The notes beneath the pieces were generated by a model that ran no database searches, was not told where the DNA came from, and was given only the letters and a program-made list of their open reading frames with translations. A stretch of DNA of 64,000 bases. Source: Pacificoceanicola onchidii (GTDB taxonomy: Bacteria > Pseudomonadota > Alphaproteobacteria > Rhodobacterales > Rhodobacteraceae). A program made the position numbers and the translations under genes. The stretch is taken from contig NZ_SRXY01000007.1 of the NCBI RefSeq assembly GCF_004804335.1, forward strand, positions 1-64,000, given 5' to 3'. The first letter of the stretch is position 1. Every line of letters starts with the position of its first letter. Positions 25,923 to 36,189 of the stretch are shown here, one piece after another.

Positions 25923-26762
25923 ATGAAGTTTGGTGTTGTTCTGGCCCTTGGGCTGACCGTTCTGGCCGGAACAGCCCCGGCGCAGCAAAGCGAAACGCTG
26001 GCGGACATTCGGCAGGACATTGTTGTGCTGCAAAACGAGCTGTCGCGTCTCAAGCAAGAGCTTAACACAACGGGCTTCGGCGCGGATGGTTTGCAAACCG
26101 GCGGGCCGTTGCTGGACCGGGTGAACGCGATTGAGGCCGAACTTACCCGGATCACGGCAAAGACCGAACAGATGCAAAACCGGATCGATACGGTCGTGCG
26201 CGATGGCACCAACCGGCTGGGTGATCTGGAGTTCCGGGTTTGCGAGGTGCAGCCAGGCTGCGACATCGGCAACATCGGCGCCACCCGCCCTCTGGGGGGC
26301 GAGACGCCGCAGGTGGTCGCGGTTTCGACGCCGCAGCAGCCCGGCACGGACAGTTTGCCATCCCATTCGGGCGAACTTGCGGTGAGCGAAGAAGCCGATT
26401 TCGTCGCGGCCCAGAACGCGCTCAAGGCCGGTGATTTTCATGCAGCGGCGCAAATGTTTGCAACCTTCCGCGATATCTACCCAGGTGGCCCGCTGGAAGC
26501 GGCGGCGCTGGTGTTCGAAGGGCGCGCTTATGATGGCCAGGGCGACACGCGCGAAGCGGCGCGGCGCTATCTGAATGCGTACTCGGGCTTCCCGGAAGCG
26601 CAGGCCGCGCCAGAAGCCCTGTGGCGTCTGGGCGTGTCGCTCGGCAAACTCGGCAGCACACCGGAAGCCTGCGTGACACTGGCCGAGGTCGCGGGGCGCT
26701 ATCCGGCTTCCGATTTCGTGCAAAAGGCAGCAGGCAGCCGCGCCGACCTCGGGTGCCAGTAA
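25923..26762 (+). CDS. cpoB: Tol-Pal accessory protein CpoB/YbgF
   Basis: This 279-residue periplasmic protein has a signal peptide (about 1-20), a coiled-coil segment (about 20-80, with ETLADIRQDIVVLQNELSRL) and a C-terminal TPR domain (about 155-275, including LKAGDFHAAAQMFATF). CpoB coordinates outer-membrane constriction with septal peptidoglycan synthesis. The ATG at 25923 overlaps nothing and follows the pal stop by one base; an in-frame GTG at 25914 is possible. A variable linker lies between coiled coil and TPR. Confidence 0.92.
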   Translation: MKFGVVLALGLTVLAGTAPAQQSETLADIRQDIVVLQNELSRLKQELNTTGFGADGLQTGGPLLDRVNAIEAELTRITAKTEQMQNRIDTVVRDGTNRLGDLEFRVCEVQPGCDIGNIGATRPLGGETPQVVAVSTPQQPGTDSLPSHSGELAVSEEADFVAAQNALKAGDFHAAAQMFATFRDIYPGGPLEAAALVFEGRAYDGQGDTREAARRYLNAYSGFPEAQAAPEALWRLGVSLGKLGSTPEACVTLAEVAGRYPASDFVQKAAGSRADLGCQ

Positions 26763-26769
26763 CCGGCCG

Positions 26770-28116
26770 ATGATGGCGGACGCCCCTCTTTCGCTCGATC
26801 AACGTTTTACCGATGCCATGGGGCAGCTGATCGGGCCGGATTTCCCGTCTGACATTGGTCTGGCCGTTTCCGGCGGTGGCGACAGCATGGCGATGCTGGC
26901 TTTGGCGCACAACTGGGCGCATCGCTGGGGCACGCGGCTTTGGGTCATGACGGTTGATCATGGCCTGCGCGCGGAAAGTGCCGATGAGGCCGCGATGGTC
27001 GCCGCCGAATGCGCTACGCTTGGCCACCCTCACGCAACGCTACGCTGGACGTGGGACGGGCAGGGCAACCTCATGGACGAAGCCCGCCGCGCAAGGCTGG
27101 AATTGATGTCGTTCTGGAAAGGGCGGCTGAGCCATGTGCTCGTGGCCCACACGCTCGACGATGTGGCAGAGACCTTCCTGATGCGTCTAAAGCGTGGCTC
27201 CGGTGTGGACGGCCTGTCCGCCATGTCCACACAGCGCGCTTTGCAGGATCGCCCCGGCGATGCCATGCCGGACCATGATGGCACTTTGCCTCCGCGCCTG
27301 AGCGAAGAAGAGGCCAAAGGCCGCCGTCCAAGTTTCCTCTACCGTCCCTGTCTCGCGATGCGGCGGGAGGAGCTTCGCCACTATATTCGAACGCTTCAGG
27401 TGCCATGGGCCGACGATCCGTCCAATGATGATCCCGGCTACGAAAGGGTGCGCATGCGGCGGTTGCTGTCCGTACTGGAAAGCGAAGGGCTGCCCGCGTC
27501 TGCGCTGGCGCATACCGCGTCGCGTCTGTCGGAGGCGCGCCGGGCACTCAACGAGTCCACCGCCAAGGCCTGGCAGGTGGTTGGCCAAGAGCCGATGGGC
27601 ACCGGGGATTTGCTGTTTGACCGGGATGGATTCGGGTTGCTGCCAGTTGAGGTTCAGCGCCGGCTGATCGCGTCTGGCCTGCGCTATGTCGCCTCGACAG
27701 AGTATGCGCCGCGCGCCGAGAAGGTTGAGACGCTATGGACGCGTGTTCTGTCAGGCGGGGGCGGTACCCTCAACGGGTGCGAGATTCGGCATGAGGGTCC
27801 CCGTTTTCGCATGTTCCGAGAGTACAAAGCGGTGGAATCCGAGACACCAACAGATGGGCTTTGGGACGCGCGCTGGTCATTCCAGCTTGGCCGCGCCAGC
27901 CATATCGCCGCGCTCGGGGATGCAGGCTGGCGGCAGGTTGCAGAAAAACCCGAAGGTGCGCCGCCTTATCACGCGGCTCGCTCGCTGCCCGCGCTATGGC
28001 AGGGAGACAGGCTGATAGCCTGCCCTGCACTGGGTCTGGGCCAGGCAAATTGCATCGTCCTGCGACCGATGCGCCGAAGCGTGCCGGATTTCCATCGTTT
28101 CCTTCTTTCGCATTGA
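26770..28116 (+). CDS. tilS: tRNA(Ile)-lysidine synthetase
   Basis: This 448-residue ATP-PPi synthetase has the PP-loop SGGGDS at residues 34-39. It attaches lysine to C34 of the CAU tRNA-Ile, changing its codon from AUG to AUA and its identity from Met to Ile. The N-terminal domain carries VDHGLR and HTLDDVAETFLMRL, both typical. It lies 7 bases after cpoB and before ftsH, the tol-pal-tilS-ftsH order common in this family. Its C-terminal tRNA-binding region is divergent. Confidence 0.95.
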   Translation: MMADAPLSLDQRFTDAMGQLIGPDFPSDIGLAVSGGGDSMAMLALAHNWAHRWGTRLWVMTVDHGLRAESADEAAMVAAECATLGHPHATLRWTWDGQGNLMDEARRARLELMSFWKGRLSHVLVAHTLDDVAETFLMRLKRGSGVDGLSAMSTQRALQDRPGDAMPDHDGTLPPRLSEEEAKGRRPSFLYRPCLAMRREELRHYIRTLQVPWADDPSNDDPGYERVRMRRLLSVLESEGLPASALAHTASRLSEARRALNESTAKAWQVVGQEPMGTGDLLFDRDGFGLLPVEVQRRLIASGLRYVASTEYAPRAEKVETLWTRVLSGGGGTLNGCEIRHEGPRFRMFREYKAVESETPTDGLWDARWSFQLGRASHIAALGDAGWRQVAEKPEGAPPYHAARSLPALWQGDRLIACPALGLGQANCIVLRPMRRSVPDFHRFLLSH

Positions 28117-28192
28117 ACCGCGCGTTATCATGTCTATGTTACGCTGCAACACGCCGACATAGGCGTTTTTCCGAATTCAAAGGAGTTTTCCC

Positions 28193-30112
28193 TTGGGCAA
28201 CGCACGCAACATCGCCTTCTGGGTCGTCCTCTTTCTGCTGATCCTGGCGCTGTTCAACCTCTTCTCCGGCGGCGGCTCCACGCTGCAAAGCCGCGAGGCG
28301 AGCTATTCCGAGTTTGTTCGCGCCGTTGACGACAATTCCGTCAGCAGCGTGGTCATCGACGGCGAGCAGGTCCGCTTCCGCACCAACGACGGCCAGGACT
28401 TTGTCACCATCAAGCCCGAGGATGCCTCGGTCACGCAAATGCTGGTCGACAAGGACATCCCTGTGCGCGCAGAGCAGCAAGAGCAATCCGGCTTCCAGTC
28501 CTTCCTGCTTTCGCTTCTGCCGTTCCTTCTGCTGATCGGGGTCTGGATTTATTTCATGAACCGCATGCAGGGCGGCGGCAAAGGTGGCGCGATGGGCTTT
28601 GGCAAGTCCAAGGCCAAGCTGCTGACCGAAAAGCACGGGCGTGTGACGTTTGACGACGTGGCGGGCATCGACGAGGCCAAGGAAGAGCTTGAAGAGATCG
28701 TCGAATTCCTGCGCAACCCGCAGAAATTCTCGCGTCTTGGTGGCAAAATCCCGAAAGGCGCTTTGCTTGTCGGTCCTCCGGGAACCGGTAAGACGCTGCT
28801 GGCGCGGTCCGTGGCCGGTGAGGCCGGTGTGCCGTTCTTCACCATTTCGGGCTCCGACTTTGTTGAAATGTTCGTCGGTGTCGGTGCCAGCCGCGTGCGC
28901 GACATGTTCGAACAGGCCAAGAAAAACGCGCCTTGCATCGTGTTCATCGACGAAATCGACGCTGTGGGCCGGGCCCGTGGTCAGGGCTACGGTGGTGGCA
29001 ATGACGAACGCGAGCAGACGCTCAACCAGCTTCTCGTCGAGATGGACGGTTTTGAGGCGAACGAAGGCGTCATCATCATCGCCGCGACCAACCGCCGTGA
29101 CGTGCTTGACCCTGCTCTGCTGCGCCCGGGCCGTTTCGACCGCCAGGTGACTGTCGGCAATCCGGACATCAAGGGCCGCGAGAAGATCCTTGGCGTGCAC
29201 GCTCGCAAGACGCCGCTTGGCCCCGATGTGGACCTGCGCATCATCGCGCGCGGCACGCCGGGCTTCTCCGGTGCTGATCTGGCGAACCTTGTAAACGAAG
29301 CCGCGCTTTGGGCGGCACGCGTGGGGCGTCGTTTCGTGACGATGGAAGATTTCGAGAACGCCAAGGACAAGGTCATGATGGGCGCGGAACGCCGCTCCAT
29401 GGTTCTGACCGACGACCAGAAGGAAAAGACCGCCTATCACGAAGCCGGTCACGCGGTTGTCGGCCTGTCGCTGCCGCAATGTGATCCGGTCTACAAGGCG
29501 ACGATCATCCCGCGCGGCGGCGCCTTGGGCATGGTTGTCTCCCTGCCGGAGATCGACCGTCTGAACTGGCACAAGTCCGAATGCGAGGAAAAGCTGGCGA
29601 TGACCATGGCGGGCAAGGCCGCCGAGATCATCAAGTACGGCGAAGAGAACGTCTCGAACGGACCGGCCGGCGACATCCAGCAGGCGTCTGCCTTGGCCCG
29701 TGCCATGGTGCTTCAGTGGGGCATGTCCGACAAGGTTGGCAACATCGACTATCGTGAGGCGGCAGAGGGCTATTCCGGCAACACGGCGGGCCTATCGGTA
29801 TCGGCGCATACGAAAGAGATGATCGAGGAAGAGGTCAAGCGGTTCGTGCAGGAGGCCTACGAACGCGCGTTCCAGATCCTGACGGACCGCAAGGACGATT
29901 GGGAACGTCTGGCGAAGGGGCTCTTGGAATATGAAACCCTGACCGGCGAAGAGATCGAACGGGTTATGCGGGGCGATCCTCCGACCTCCGAAGACGACGA
30001 CGATGGCACCAGTGCCGCTGAGGAAAAGCCCAGCGTGACAGCGATCCCGAAAACCAAACCCAAGGCCAAGCCGAAAGGCGATGGCGGGATGGAGCCGGAA
30101 CCCACGGCCTGA
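28193..30112 (+). CDS. ftsH: ATP-dependent zinc metalloprotease FtsH
   Basis: This 639-residue membrane-anchored AAA+ protease degrades misfolded membrane proteins and regulators. Two membrane helices (about 7-23 and 103-121) flank a periplasmic domain. Walker A is GPPGTGKT at 194-201, Walker [10 protein letters not shown] at about 251-259, the second region of homology is near 297-320, and the zinc site is HEAGH at 416-420. The start is TTG at 28193, supported by AAAGGAG eight bases upstream. A charged Lys/Pro-rich tail ends the protein. A strong terminator follows. Confidence 0.97.
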   Translation: MGNARNIAFWVVLFLLILALFNLFSGGGSTLQSREASYSEFVRAVDDNSVSSVVIDGEQVRFRTNDGQDFVTIKPEDASVTQMLVDKDIPVRAEQQEQSGFQSFLLSLLPFLLLIGVWIYFMNRMQGGGKGGAMGFGKSKAKLLTEKHGRVTFDDVAGIDEAKEELEEIVEFLRNPQKFSRLGGKIPKGALLVGPPGTGKTLLARSVAGEAGVPFFTISGSDFVEMFVGVGASRVRDMFEQAKKNAPCIVFIDEIDAVGRARGQGYGGGNDEREQTLNQLLVEMDGFEANEGVIIIAATNRRDVLDPALLRPGRFDRQVTVGNPDIKGREKILGVHARKTPLGPDVDLRIIARGTPGFSGADLANLVNEAALWAARVGRRFVTMEDFENAKDKVMMGAERRSMVLTDDQKEKTAYHEAGHAVVGLSLPQCDPVYKATIIPRGGALGMVVSLPEIDRLNWHKSECEEKLAMTMAGKAAEIIKYGEENVSNGPAGDIQQASALARAMVLQWGMSDKVGNIDYREAAEGYSGNTAGLSVSAHTKEMIEEEVKRFVQEAYERAFQILTDRKDDWERLAKGLLEYETLTGEEIERVMRGDPPTSEDDDDGTSAAEEKPSVTAIPKTKPKAKPKGDGGMEPEPTA

Positions 30113-30124
30113 TCACATCACAAG

Positions 30125-30156
30125 AAAACGGCCGGTCCCTGGGATCGGCCGTTTTT
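30125..30156 (+). terminator. Rho-independent terminator of ftsH
   Basis: AAAACGGCCG pairs with CGGCCGTTTT around an 11-base loop and continues into a T-rich run. It lies 12 bases after the ftsH stop and is a textbook intrinsic terminator. Confidence 0.93.
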
Positions 30157-30244
30157 CTTTGTTCGGCCACGTGTCGCAAATGCTTGCACCGCCCCCGCTT
30201 TCCTGTTTCGATTCACCGTAATCACCACATCCGGGATAGGAACA

Positions 30245-31036
30245 ATGGCTCAGTCCGATTGGAACCCCACCCTTTATGCAAAGTTCGCAGGGCTGCGTTT
30301 GCGCCCGGCTTTGGATTTGCTGTCCCGCGTGCCGGAGTTGCCGGATGGATCGGCGGCCTATGATCTGGGATGCGGCAATGGCGCTGTGGGCCCGGTGCTT
30401 CGGGCAAGGATGGGAGACAGGCAGGTTGTGGGAATCGACAGTTCTCCAGCGATGCTCGCCAAGGCGCAATTGACGCAAGCCTACGACTGGTTTGAGGAAA
30501 CCGATATTGCGGACTGGGCCCCGAACCCGGATGCGCCTGCCGGGCTGATCTTTACCAACGCCGCGCTGCACTGGCTCAAGGGACACGAAACCCTGTTGCC
30601 GCGCCTGGCAAAAGCGCTTGTTCCGGGTGGCACTCTGGCGGTGCAGGTGCCGCACCAGAACCGCGCGCCGTCTCACAGGATGTGGCTCAGCCTCGTGGAT
30701 GAGCTGTTTCCCGGGCGTCTGGATCATGACACGCTGCCCGGCGTTCTTCTGCCGGCGGAGTATCATCACCTGCTCGATCCGCTCGGGCGGTTTGATCTGT
30801 GGGAGACGGAATACTACCAACCCCTGCCGGCAAGCGACGATGGTCATCCGGTGCGCCGGTTCTCGGAAAGCACCTATGCCCGCCCGATCTTGTCCGTCCT
30901 GAACGAGGACGAACAGGCGCAGCTTGTTGCCGCCTATGAAGCGGTCATTGGAAAGGCTTACCCATCCGCGCCGGATGGCTCGGTTCTGTTTCCAATGCGC
31001 CGCATGTTCTTCACTCTTACCAAATCCGCGGCCTGA
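30245..31036 (+). CDS. tam: Class I SAM methyltransferase, trans-aconitate methyltransferase-like
   Basis: This 263-residue cytoplasmic methyltransferase has the SAM-binding motif I YDLGCGNGAVGP at about residues 39-50 and motif II IDSSPAML at about 62-69. The start WNPTLYAKFAGLRLRPALDLL matches trans-aconitate 2-methyltransferase, which methylates trans-aconitate formed spontaneously from cis-aconitate so that it does not inhibit the TCA cycle. Substrate assignment rests on family resemblance. A MOSC-domain gene follows 27 bases later. Confidence 0.82.
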   Translation: MAQSDWNPTLYAKFAGLRLRPALDLLSRVPELPDGSAAYDLGCGNGAVGPVLRARMGDRQVVGIDSSPAMLAKAQLTQAYDWFEETDIADWAPNPDAPAGLIFTNAALHWLKGHETLLPRLAKALVPGGTLAVQVPHQNRAPSHRMWLSLVDELFPGRLDHDTLPGVLLPAEYHHLLDPLGRFDLWETEYYQPLPASDDGHPVRRFSESTYARPILSVLNEDEQAQLVAAYEAVIGKAYPSAPDGSVLFPMRRMFFTLTKSAA

Positions 31037-31063
31037 ACTGCCGCCTGCGATCCGGAGATTTTG

Positions 31064-31651
31064 ATGCCCGCTCTGATACCGACCGACCACACTGCCGAGA
31101 TCACATGGCTTGGGGTGGTGACCAACATGGACCGAGAAGAGCTGTTGTCCGAGGTGCACGACGCGTTGGATCTGCGGTTTGATGGAATCGCCGGATCTGT
31201 CCACGGCGGGCTGACCCGCGCGTCCTGTTCCCGTGTCAAATCGCAGTATCCCAAAGGCACGGAAATTCGCAACGAGCGCCAGCTTAGCATCGTGTCGGAA
31301 GAAGAGCTTGCGATCATCGCTGAGACGATGGGTGTGGATGCGCTGGACCCAGCGCGGCTCGGCGCTTCGATGGTCATTCGTGGCATCCACGATTTCAGCC
31401 ATGTCCCGCCGTCCTCGCGTCTCCAGGCCCCATCCGGGGCGACCGTGGCGATCGACATGTTGAACCAGCCTTGCCAGTTCCCGGCCAAGAGCCTGCGGCA
31501 TGTGCTCGGCGATCCTGCCAAAGGCTTCAAACCCGCCGCTGAAGGGCATCGTGGCGTGACCGCCTGGGTCGCGCGGGAAGGGCGCGTTGCGGTGGGGGAT
31601 AAGCTGACTTTGCATGTGCCGGGACAGCGACATTGGCAGCCACACGGCTGA
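31064..31651 (+). CDS. MOSC domain protein
   Basis: This 195-residue stand-alone MOSC-domain protein has the conserved cysteine in LNQPCQFPA at about residue 137, within the sulfur-carrier/molybdenum-binding fold shared with the C-terminal domain of molybdenum-cofactor sulfurase, YiiM and mARC. It probably handles a Moco-bound or sulfur-carrying substrate. The ATG at 31064 follows GGAG. Xanthine dehydrogenase, a sulfurated Mo enzyme, is encoded 11 kb away, but no direct link is shown. Confidence 0.88.
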   Translation: MPALIPTDHTAEITWLGVVTNMDREELLSEVHDALDLRFDGIAGSVHGGLTRASCSRVKSQYPKGTEIRNERQLSIVSEEELAIIAETMGVDALDPARLGASMVIRGIHDFSHVPPSSRLQAPSGATVAIDMLNQPCQFPAKSLRHVLGDPAKGFKPAAEGHRGVTAWVAREGRVAVGDKLTLHVPGQRHWQPHG

Positions 31652-31842
31652 GTCCCTGTCTGGTGCCTTGTTGCGTTCGCGCGAAAAGGGTTTCCGATGC
31701 ACGTCATTTCGTGACTGGGAGAAACGGCGCGCGCCGCACAAAGCGCGAAAAATGTCGGATTTGCTAGGACAGCCTGTCGCATGGGAAGCTAATCCTTTGG
31801 TCAATTACAGCAATCCACCAGACCAACGGGACAGCGCGCAAG

Positions 31843-33519
31843 ATGGCTTTCAAGACCGACATCGAAATCGCCCGCGAGGCAAACAAGCTGCCGATCAAGG
31901 AGATCGGCGAAAAGCTCGGCATCGCTTATGAGAACCTTGTGCCCTACGGCCATGACAAGGCGAAGGTGAACCAGGATTTCATCAACTCCGTGAAGGACCG
32001 CCCGAACGGCAAGCTGATCCTCGTCACCGCCATCAACCCGACCCCGGCGGGGGAAGGCAAAACCACCACCACCGTCGGTCTCGGCGATGGTCTGAACCGG
32101 ATTGGCAAGAAAGCCGCTGTCTGCATCCGCGAAGCTTCGCTTGGGCCGAACTTCGGCATGAAGGGTGGCGCGGCCGGGGGCGGCAACGCGCAGATCGTGC
32201 CGATGGAGGACATGAACCTCCACTTCACCGGCGACTTCCACGCGATCACCGCGGCGCACAACCTGCTGTCGGCGATGATCGACAACCACATTTATTGGGG
32301 CAACGAGCTTGAGATCGACGAGCGCCGCGTGACATGGCGCCGCGTGCTCGACATGAACGACCGCGCGCTGCGCGACACCGTGACCTCGCTTGGCGGTGTG
32401 GCCAATGGCTTCCCGCGCCAGACTGGCTTTGACATCACCGTGGCCTCCGAGGTCATGGCGATCCTCTGCCTCGCGACCGACCTCGAAGACCTTGAAAAGC
32501 GTTTGGGCGACATGATCGTGGCGTACCGCCGCGACCGCTCGCCGATCTACTGCCGCGACATCAAGGCGGACGGCGCAATGACCGTTCTTCTGAAGGATGC
32601 GATGCAGCCGAACCTGGTGCAAACGCTCGAAAACAACCCGGCCTTCGTGCACGGTGGCCCGTTCGCGAATATTGCGCATGGCTGTAACTCCGTCATCGCC
32701 ACGACCACGGCGTTGAAACTCGCCGATTACGTCGTGACCGAAGCGGGCTTTGGCGCCGACCTCGGTGCCGAGAAGTTCATGAACATCAAGTGCCGCAAGG
32801 CTGGTCTCGCGCCCGATTGCGTGGTGCTCGTGGCCACCGTGCGCGCCATGAAGATGAACGGCGGTGTTGCCAAGGCGGACCTCGGCGCGGAAAACGTTGA
32901 TGCGGTGAAGGCGGGCTGTGCCAACCTCGGCCGCCATATCGGAAACCTCAAGCAATTCGGTGTGCCGGTTGTTGTGGCGATCAACCACTTCGTTGCCGAC
33001 ACCGATGCAGAGGTGCAGGCGGTCAAGGACTACGTCACAAGCCAGGGCTCCGAAGCGATCCTGTCGCGCCACTGGGAGCTTGGCTCCGAAGGCTCCGCCG
33101 ATCTTGCGACCCGCGTTGCAGAGATTGCAGACAGCGGCGTCAGCCAGTTTGCTCCGCTCTACAACGATGAGCTGCCGCTCTTCGACAAGATCGAGCGCAT
33201 TGCGAAGTCGATCTATCGTGCCGATGAAGTTCTCGCCGATGCAAAAGTGCGCAACCAGCTCAAGGAATGGGAAGACGCGGGCTTTGGCAATCTGCCGATC
33301 TGCATGGCCAAAACGCAGTACTCTTTCAGCACCGATCCAAACCTGCGTGGCGCGCCGGTCGGGCACTCCGTGCCGATCCGCGAAGTGCGTCTGTCCGCAG
33401 GGGCTGGCTTTGTCGTTGTGATCTGCGGCGAGATCATGACCATGCCGGGCCTGCCACGCAAACCGGCCTCCGAGAGCATTCACCTCAACCAGGAAGGCCT
33501 GATCGAAGGTCTGTTCTAA
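31843..33519 (+). CDS. fhs: Formate-tetrahydrofolate ligase
   Basis: This 558-residue enzyme forms 10-formyl-THF from formate, THF and ATP, or runs in reverse to make ATP and formate. The P-loop [14 protein letters not shown] begins near residue 66, and [16 protein letters not shown] and PGLPRKPAS are family-typical. Length fits the usual 555-560. Together with the two downstream folD genes it makes a complete C1-folate route between formate and methylene-THF, used in Roseobacters to oxidise methyl groups from methylated compounds. The Shine-Dalgarno is weak. Confidence 0.97.
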   Translation: MAFKTDIEIAREANKLPIKEIGEKLGIAYENLVPYGHDKAKVNQDFINSVKDRPNGKLILVTAINPTPAGEGKTTTTVGLGDGLNRIGKKAAVCIREASLGPNFGMKGGAAGGGNAQIVPMEDMNLHFTGDFHAITAAHNLLSAMIDNHIYWGNELEIDERRVTWRRVLDMNDRALRDTVTSLGGVANGFPRQTGFDITVASEVMAILCLATDLEDLEKRLGDMIVAYRRDRSPIYCRDIKADGAMTVLLKDAMQPNLVQTLENNPAFVHGGPFANIAHGCNSVIATTTALKLADYVVTEAGFGADLGAEKFMNIKCRKAGLAPDCVVLVATVRAMKMNGGVAKADLGAENVDAVKAGCANLGRHIGNLKQFGVPVVVAINHFVADTDAEVQAVKDYVTSQGSEAILSRHWELGSEGSADLATRVAEIADSGVSQFAPLYNDELPLFDKIERIAKSIYRADEVLADAKVRNQLKEWEDAGFGNLPICMAKTQYSFSTDPNLRGAPVGHSVPIREVRLSAGAGFVVVICGEIMTMPGLPRKPASESIHLNQEGLIEGLF

Positions 33520-33530
33520 GACGAAATGCA

Positions 33531-33558
33531 GCGCGCGATCCGATTGCGGATCGCGCGC
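33531..33558. terminator. Perfect 12-bp hairpin after fhs
   Basis: GCGCGCGATCCG and CGGATCGCGCGC form a perfect 12-bp stem with ATTG loop, starting 11 bases after the fhs stop. No T-run follows, so it may be a partial terminator or an mRNA-stabilising element between fhs and the downstream genes. Confidence 0.5.
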
Positions 33559-33602
33559 GCACCGTTTAGGGCAGAGGCGCGAAATCCTTGGATGGAGACA
33601 CC

Positions 33603-33899
33603 ATGCTTGATCCCGCCGAATGCCCCGATATGCCAACTCTGCGTGACCAGATTGACGTTCTGGACCGCGACCTGATCAACCTGCTGAAAAAGCGTGCGGG
33701 CTATATCGACCGCGCCGTTGAAATCAAATCCGCCGTTGGACTGCCTGCCAACATCCCCGCCCGGGTCGAAGATGTGGTGGCCAAGGTGAAGGCGGCGGCG
33801 CAGGAGCAGCAGTTGGATTCTGATCTGGTCGAGACGCTGTGGCGGAAATTGATTGAATGGTCGATTGCCCGTGAAGCGCAGACCATCAAAAGAGATTGA
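33603..33899 (+). CDS. Chorismate mutase (AroQ-type)
   Basis: This 98-residue all-helical AroQ-class chorismate mutase converts chorismate to prephenate for Phe and Tyr synthesis. It is recognisable by LRDQIDVLDRDLINLLKKRAGY (two parts at about 16-37) with the conserved Arg and Lys residues, the middle helix ARVEDVVAKV and the C-terminal LVETLWRKLIEW. GGAG lies 6 bases before the ATG at 33603; an upstream TTG is rejected. It is placed between fhs and the folD pair, so it is probably translated from the same mRNA although the pathway differs. Confidence 0.9.
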   Translation: MLDPAECPDMPTLRDQIDVLDRDLINLLKKRAGYIDRAVEIKSAVGLPANIPARVEDVVAKVKAAAQEQQLDSDLVETLWRKLIEWSIAREAQTIKRD

Positions 33900-33909
33900 A
33901 GGGAACCCC

Positions 33910-34803
33910 ATGCGAGCGGCCTTGATTGACGGAAAATCCATCGCAGCGGACATGCGTGCCGATGTCGCAAAAGAGGCCGCGGCCTTGTCAGAGGCCGGAT
34001 GGTCCCCGAAGTTGGTTTCGATCAGTGTGGGCGACACGGCGGCGGCGGAGCTTTACGTTCGCAACCAAAAGCGCAACGCCGAAAGCGCCGGTGTCGAGTT
34101 CGAGGCGCGGGCTTATCCCGAAGAAACCTCGCTCGAACAGCTGACCGGTATTCTGCAGGGGCTCAACGCCGATGCGCGGGTCAACGGCATCATCATTCAG
34201 CGTCCCTTGCCGGACCATATCCCGGTCAAGGTGCTGCAAAAGCTGGTGCATCCGCTGAAGGACGTCGAGGGGATGCACCCGGCTTCCATCGGTAATATCG
34301 TCTATAACGATCTGGCTCTTGGCCCCTGTACGGCCGTTGCGGCGGTGGAAATCCTCAAAACCTTGCCGCTGCCCATTGAAGGGCTGAATGTGACCGTCAT
34401 CGGCCATTCCGAGATCGTCGGCAAACCGATTGCCTTCCTGATGATGGGGCTGGGCGCGACGGTGACGGTTTGTCATCACATGACACGCAGCGTTGCCATG
34501 CACAGCCGTGCCGCCGATGCGGTCTTTGTTGCCGTAGGCAAACCGGGGCTGGTGACCGGCGATATGCTCAAACCGGGTGCGGCTTTGATCGACATCGGGA
34601 TCAACCGCGTCGATGGCCCCGATGGGCCGCGCACTGTGGGCGATGCGGATTTCGAGAGCTGTGCCGAAGTGGCCGGCTGGATTACTCCTGTGCCCGGCGG
34701 GGTTGGTCCGGTGACGGTGGCGACCTTGATGCAGAACGCGGTTATGGCCACTCGGATGCAGATGGAACAATACCGGGCGTCTTATGCCCGGACAGATTAC
34801 TGA
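33910..34803 (+). CDS. FolD paralogue 1, with altered catalytic residues
   Basis: This 297-residue protein has the FolD (methylene-THF dehydrogenase/methenyl-THF cyclohydrolase) fold. Against E. coli numbering as I recall it, an ungapped alignment with the next gene shows Gln53 where FolD has the catalytic Lys54 (YVRNQ instead of YVxxK) and Glu120 where FolD has Asp121 (KDVEG instead of KDVDG), while Gln97 is kept. The NADP-binding region is intact ([11 protein letters not shown], and [10 protein letters not shown]). Loss of the lysine abolishes cyclohydrolase activity in studied homologues, so this may be a dehydrogenase-only enzyme or act on a modified substrate. The ATG at 33910 overlaps nothing upstream. 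Confidence 0.85.
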   Translation: MRAALIDGKSIAADMRADVAKEAAALSEAGWSPKLVSISVGDTAAAELYVRNQKRNAESAGVEFEARAYPEETSLEQLTGILQGLNADARVNGIIIQRPLPDHIPVKVLQKLVHPLKDVEGMHPASIGNIVYNDLALGPCTAVAAVEILKTLPLPIEGLNVTVIGHSEIVGKPIAFLMMGLGATVTVCHHMTRSVAMHSRAADAVFVAVGKPGLVTGDMLKPGAALIDIGINRVDGPDGPRTVGDADFESCAEVAGWITPVPGGVGPVTVATLMQNAVMATRMQMEQYRASYARTDY

Positions 34804-34816
34804 AGAGGACAACGAG

Positions 34817-35719
34817 ATGACGGCGACTGTGATCGACGGCAAGGCCTTTGCCGCAACTGTGCGTGACAAGGTGGCGGGCCATGTGGCGCGTCTGAAAGAC
34901 GAACATGGTATTACCCCCGGTCTTGCCGTGGTGCTTGTTGGGGAAGACCCCGCGTCTCAGGTCTATGTCCGCTCCAAAGGCAAGATGACCGTCGAAGTCG
35001 GTATGAACTCCTTCGAGCACAAGCTGGATGCGGATACCTCCGAGGCGGATTTGCTGGCGCTGATCGATCAGCTCAACGCCGATCCGACGGTTCATGGCAT
35101 TCTGGTCCAGCTGCCGCTGCCGAGCCATCTCAACGAAGATCTTGTGATCAACTCCATTGAACCGTCCAAGGACGTGGATGGCTTTCATATCTCCAACGTC
35201 GGTCTTCTGGGGACCGGGCAGAAGAGCATGGTGCCCTGCACCCCGCTTGGCTGTCTGATGATGCTGCGCGACCACCATGGCAGCCTGTCCGGCATGGATG
35301 CGGTTGTCATTGGCCGGTCCAACATTGTCGGTAAGCCCATGGCGCAGCTTTTGCTGGGCGACAGCTGCTCCGTGACCATCGCGCATTCGCGGACCAAGGA
35401 TCTGCCTGAGGTGGTGCGCCGCGCTGATATCGTCGTTGCGGCCGTGGGCCGTCCGGAGATGGTTCCCGGGGATTGGATCAAGGATGGGGCCACGGTCATC
35501 GACGTGGGCATCAACCGCATTGATGCGCCGGAAAAGGGCGAAGGGAAGACCCGTCTGGTGGGGGACTGCCACTATGAGAGCTGCGCAGAGAAAGCGGGAG
35601 CGATTACCCCGGTGCCGGGCGGCGTTGGACCGATGACCATTGCCTGTCTTCTGGCAAACACCGTGACGGCCTGTTGCCGCGCGAATAATCTGGCGGAGCC
35701 GGACGGGCTGACCGCCTGA
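34817..35719 (+). CDS. folD: FolD paralogue 2, bifunctional methylene-THF dehydrogenase/cyclohydrolase
   Basis: This 300-residue enzyme oxidises 5,10-methylene-THF to methenyl-THF with NADP and hydrolyses that to 10-formyl-THF. All catalytic residues are present: Lys54 in YVRSK, Gln98 in ILVQLPLP and Asp121 in KDVDG, with nucleotide site [11 protein letters not shown] and C-terminal [12 protein letters not shown]. It starts 13 bases after the first folD, preceded by GAAGAGGA. This is the canonical copy; the upstream paralogue is the divergent one. With fhs it closes the C1-folate cycle. Confidence 0.96.
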   Translation: MTATVIDGKAFAATVRDKVAGHVARLKDEHGITPGLAVVLVGEDPASQVYVRSKGKMTVEVGMNSFEHKLDADTSEADLLALIDQLNADPTVHGILVQLPLPSHLNEDLVINSIEPSKDVDGFHISNVGLLGTGQKSMVPCTPLGCLMMLRDHHGSLSGMDAVVIGRSNIVGKPMAQLLLGDSCSVTIAHSRTKDLPEVVRRADIVVAAVGRPEMVPGDWIKDGATVIDVGINRIDAPEKGEGKTRLVGDCHYESCAEKAGAITPVPGGVGPMTIACLLANTVTACCRANNLAEPDGLTA

Positions 35720-35722
35720 TCG

Positions 35723-36142
35723 TCAGACAGGGACCGGCACCATGGTGCCGGTCAACAGCGCGATCTGCTTTTCCGTGCCGTTCCGAACGGCAAAGACCTC
35801 GGACGTGACCACCACAAGCCGCCTGCCGGGCTTGACCACGCGCCCGCGGGCAATCAGGGACTCGCCAATGGCCGGGGAGAGCAGGTGGATCTTGATCTCC
35901 GAGGTCACCACCTCCGTGTCCTCGGGCATCACGCTCAGCGCCGAATACCCGGCAGCGGAATCGCCGATGGCAAAGGCAAGCGCCGCATGGGCGAACCCCT
36001 GTTGTTGCGACACGTCCGGGGTGATGGGCACTGATATGGTGACCGTCCCGGGTTCTACCGAAAGAATGCGAGCGCCGAGCGTGGTCATCATGCCCTGGCG
36101 GGCGAAGCTGTTATAAACTCTGTCCATGCGGCATTGGCGCAT
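35723..36142 (-). CDS. PaaI-like hotdog-fold thioesterase
   Basis: This 139-residue hotdog-fold protein of the PaaI/YbaW-type group carries the segments QQQGFAHAALAFAIGDSAAGYSA and TSEIKIHLLSPA. These enzymes hydrolyse aryl- or acyl-CoA thioesters. It converges with folD; the stops are 3 bases apart. The ATG at 36142 is used, with 36127 as an alternative. Substrate is unknown. Confidence 0.85.
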   Translation of the reverse strand: MRQCRMDRVYNSFARQGMMTTLGARILSVEPGTVTISVPITPDVSQQQGFAHAALAFAIGDSAAGYSALSVMPEDTEVVTSEIKIHLLSPAIGESLIARGRVVKPGRRLVVVTSEVFAVRNGTEKQIALLTGTMVPVPV

Positions 36143-36189
36143 GATCCGGCAACAGAGACAAGCCTAGGGCGTTTGCAGTTATAGCCCGG

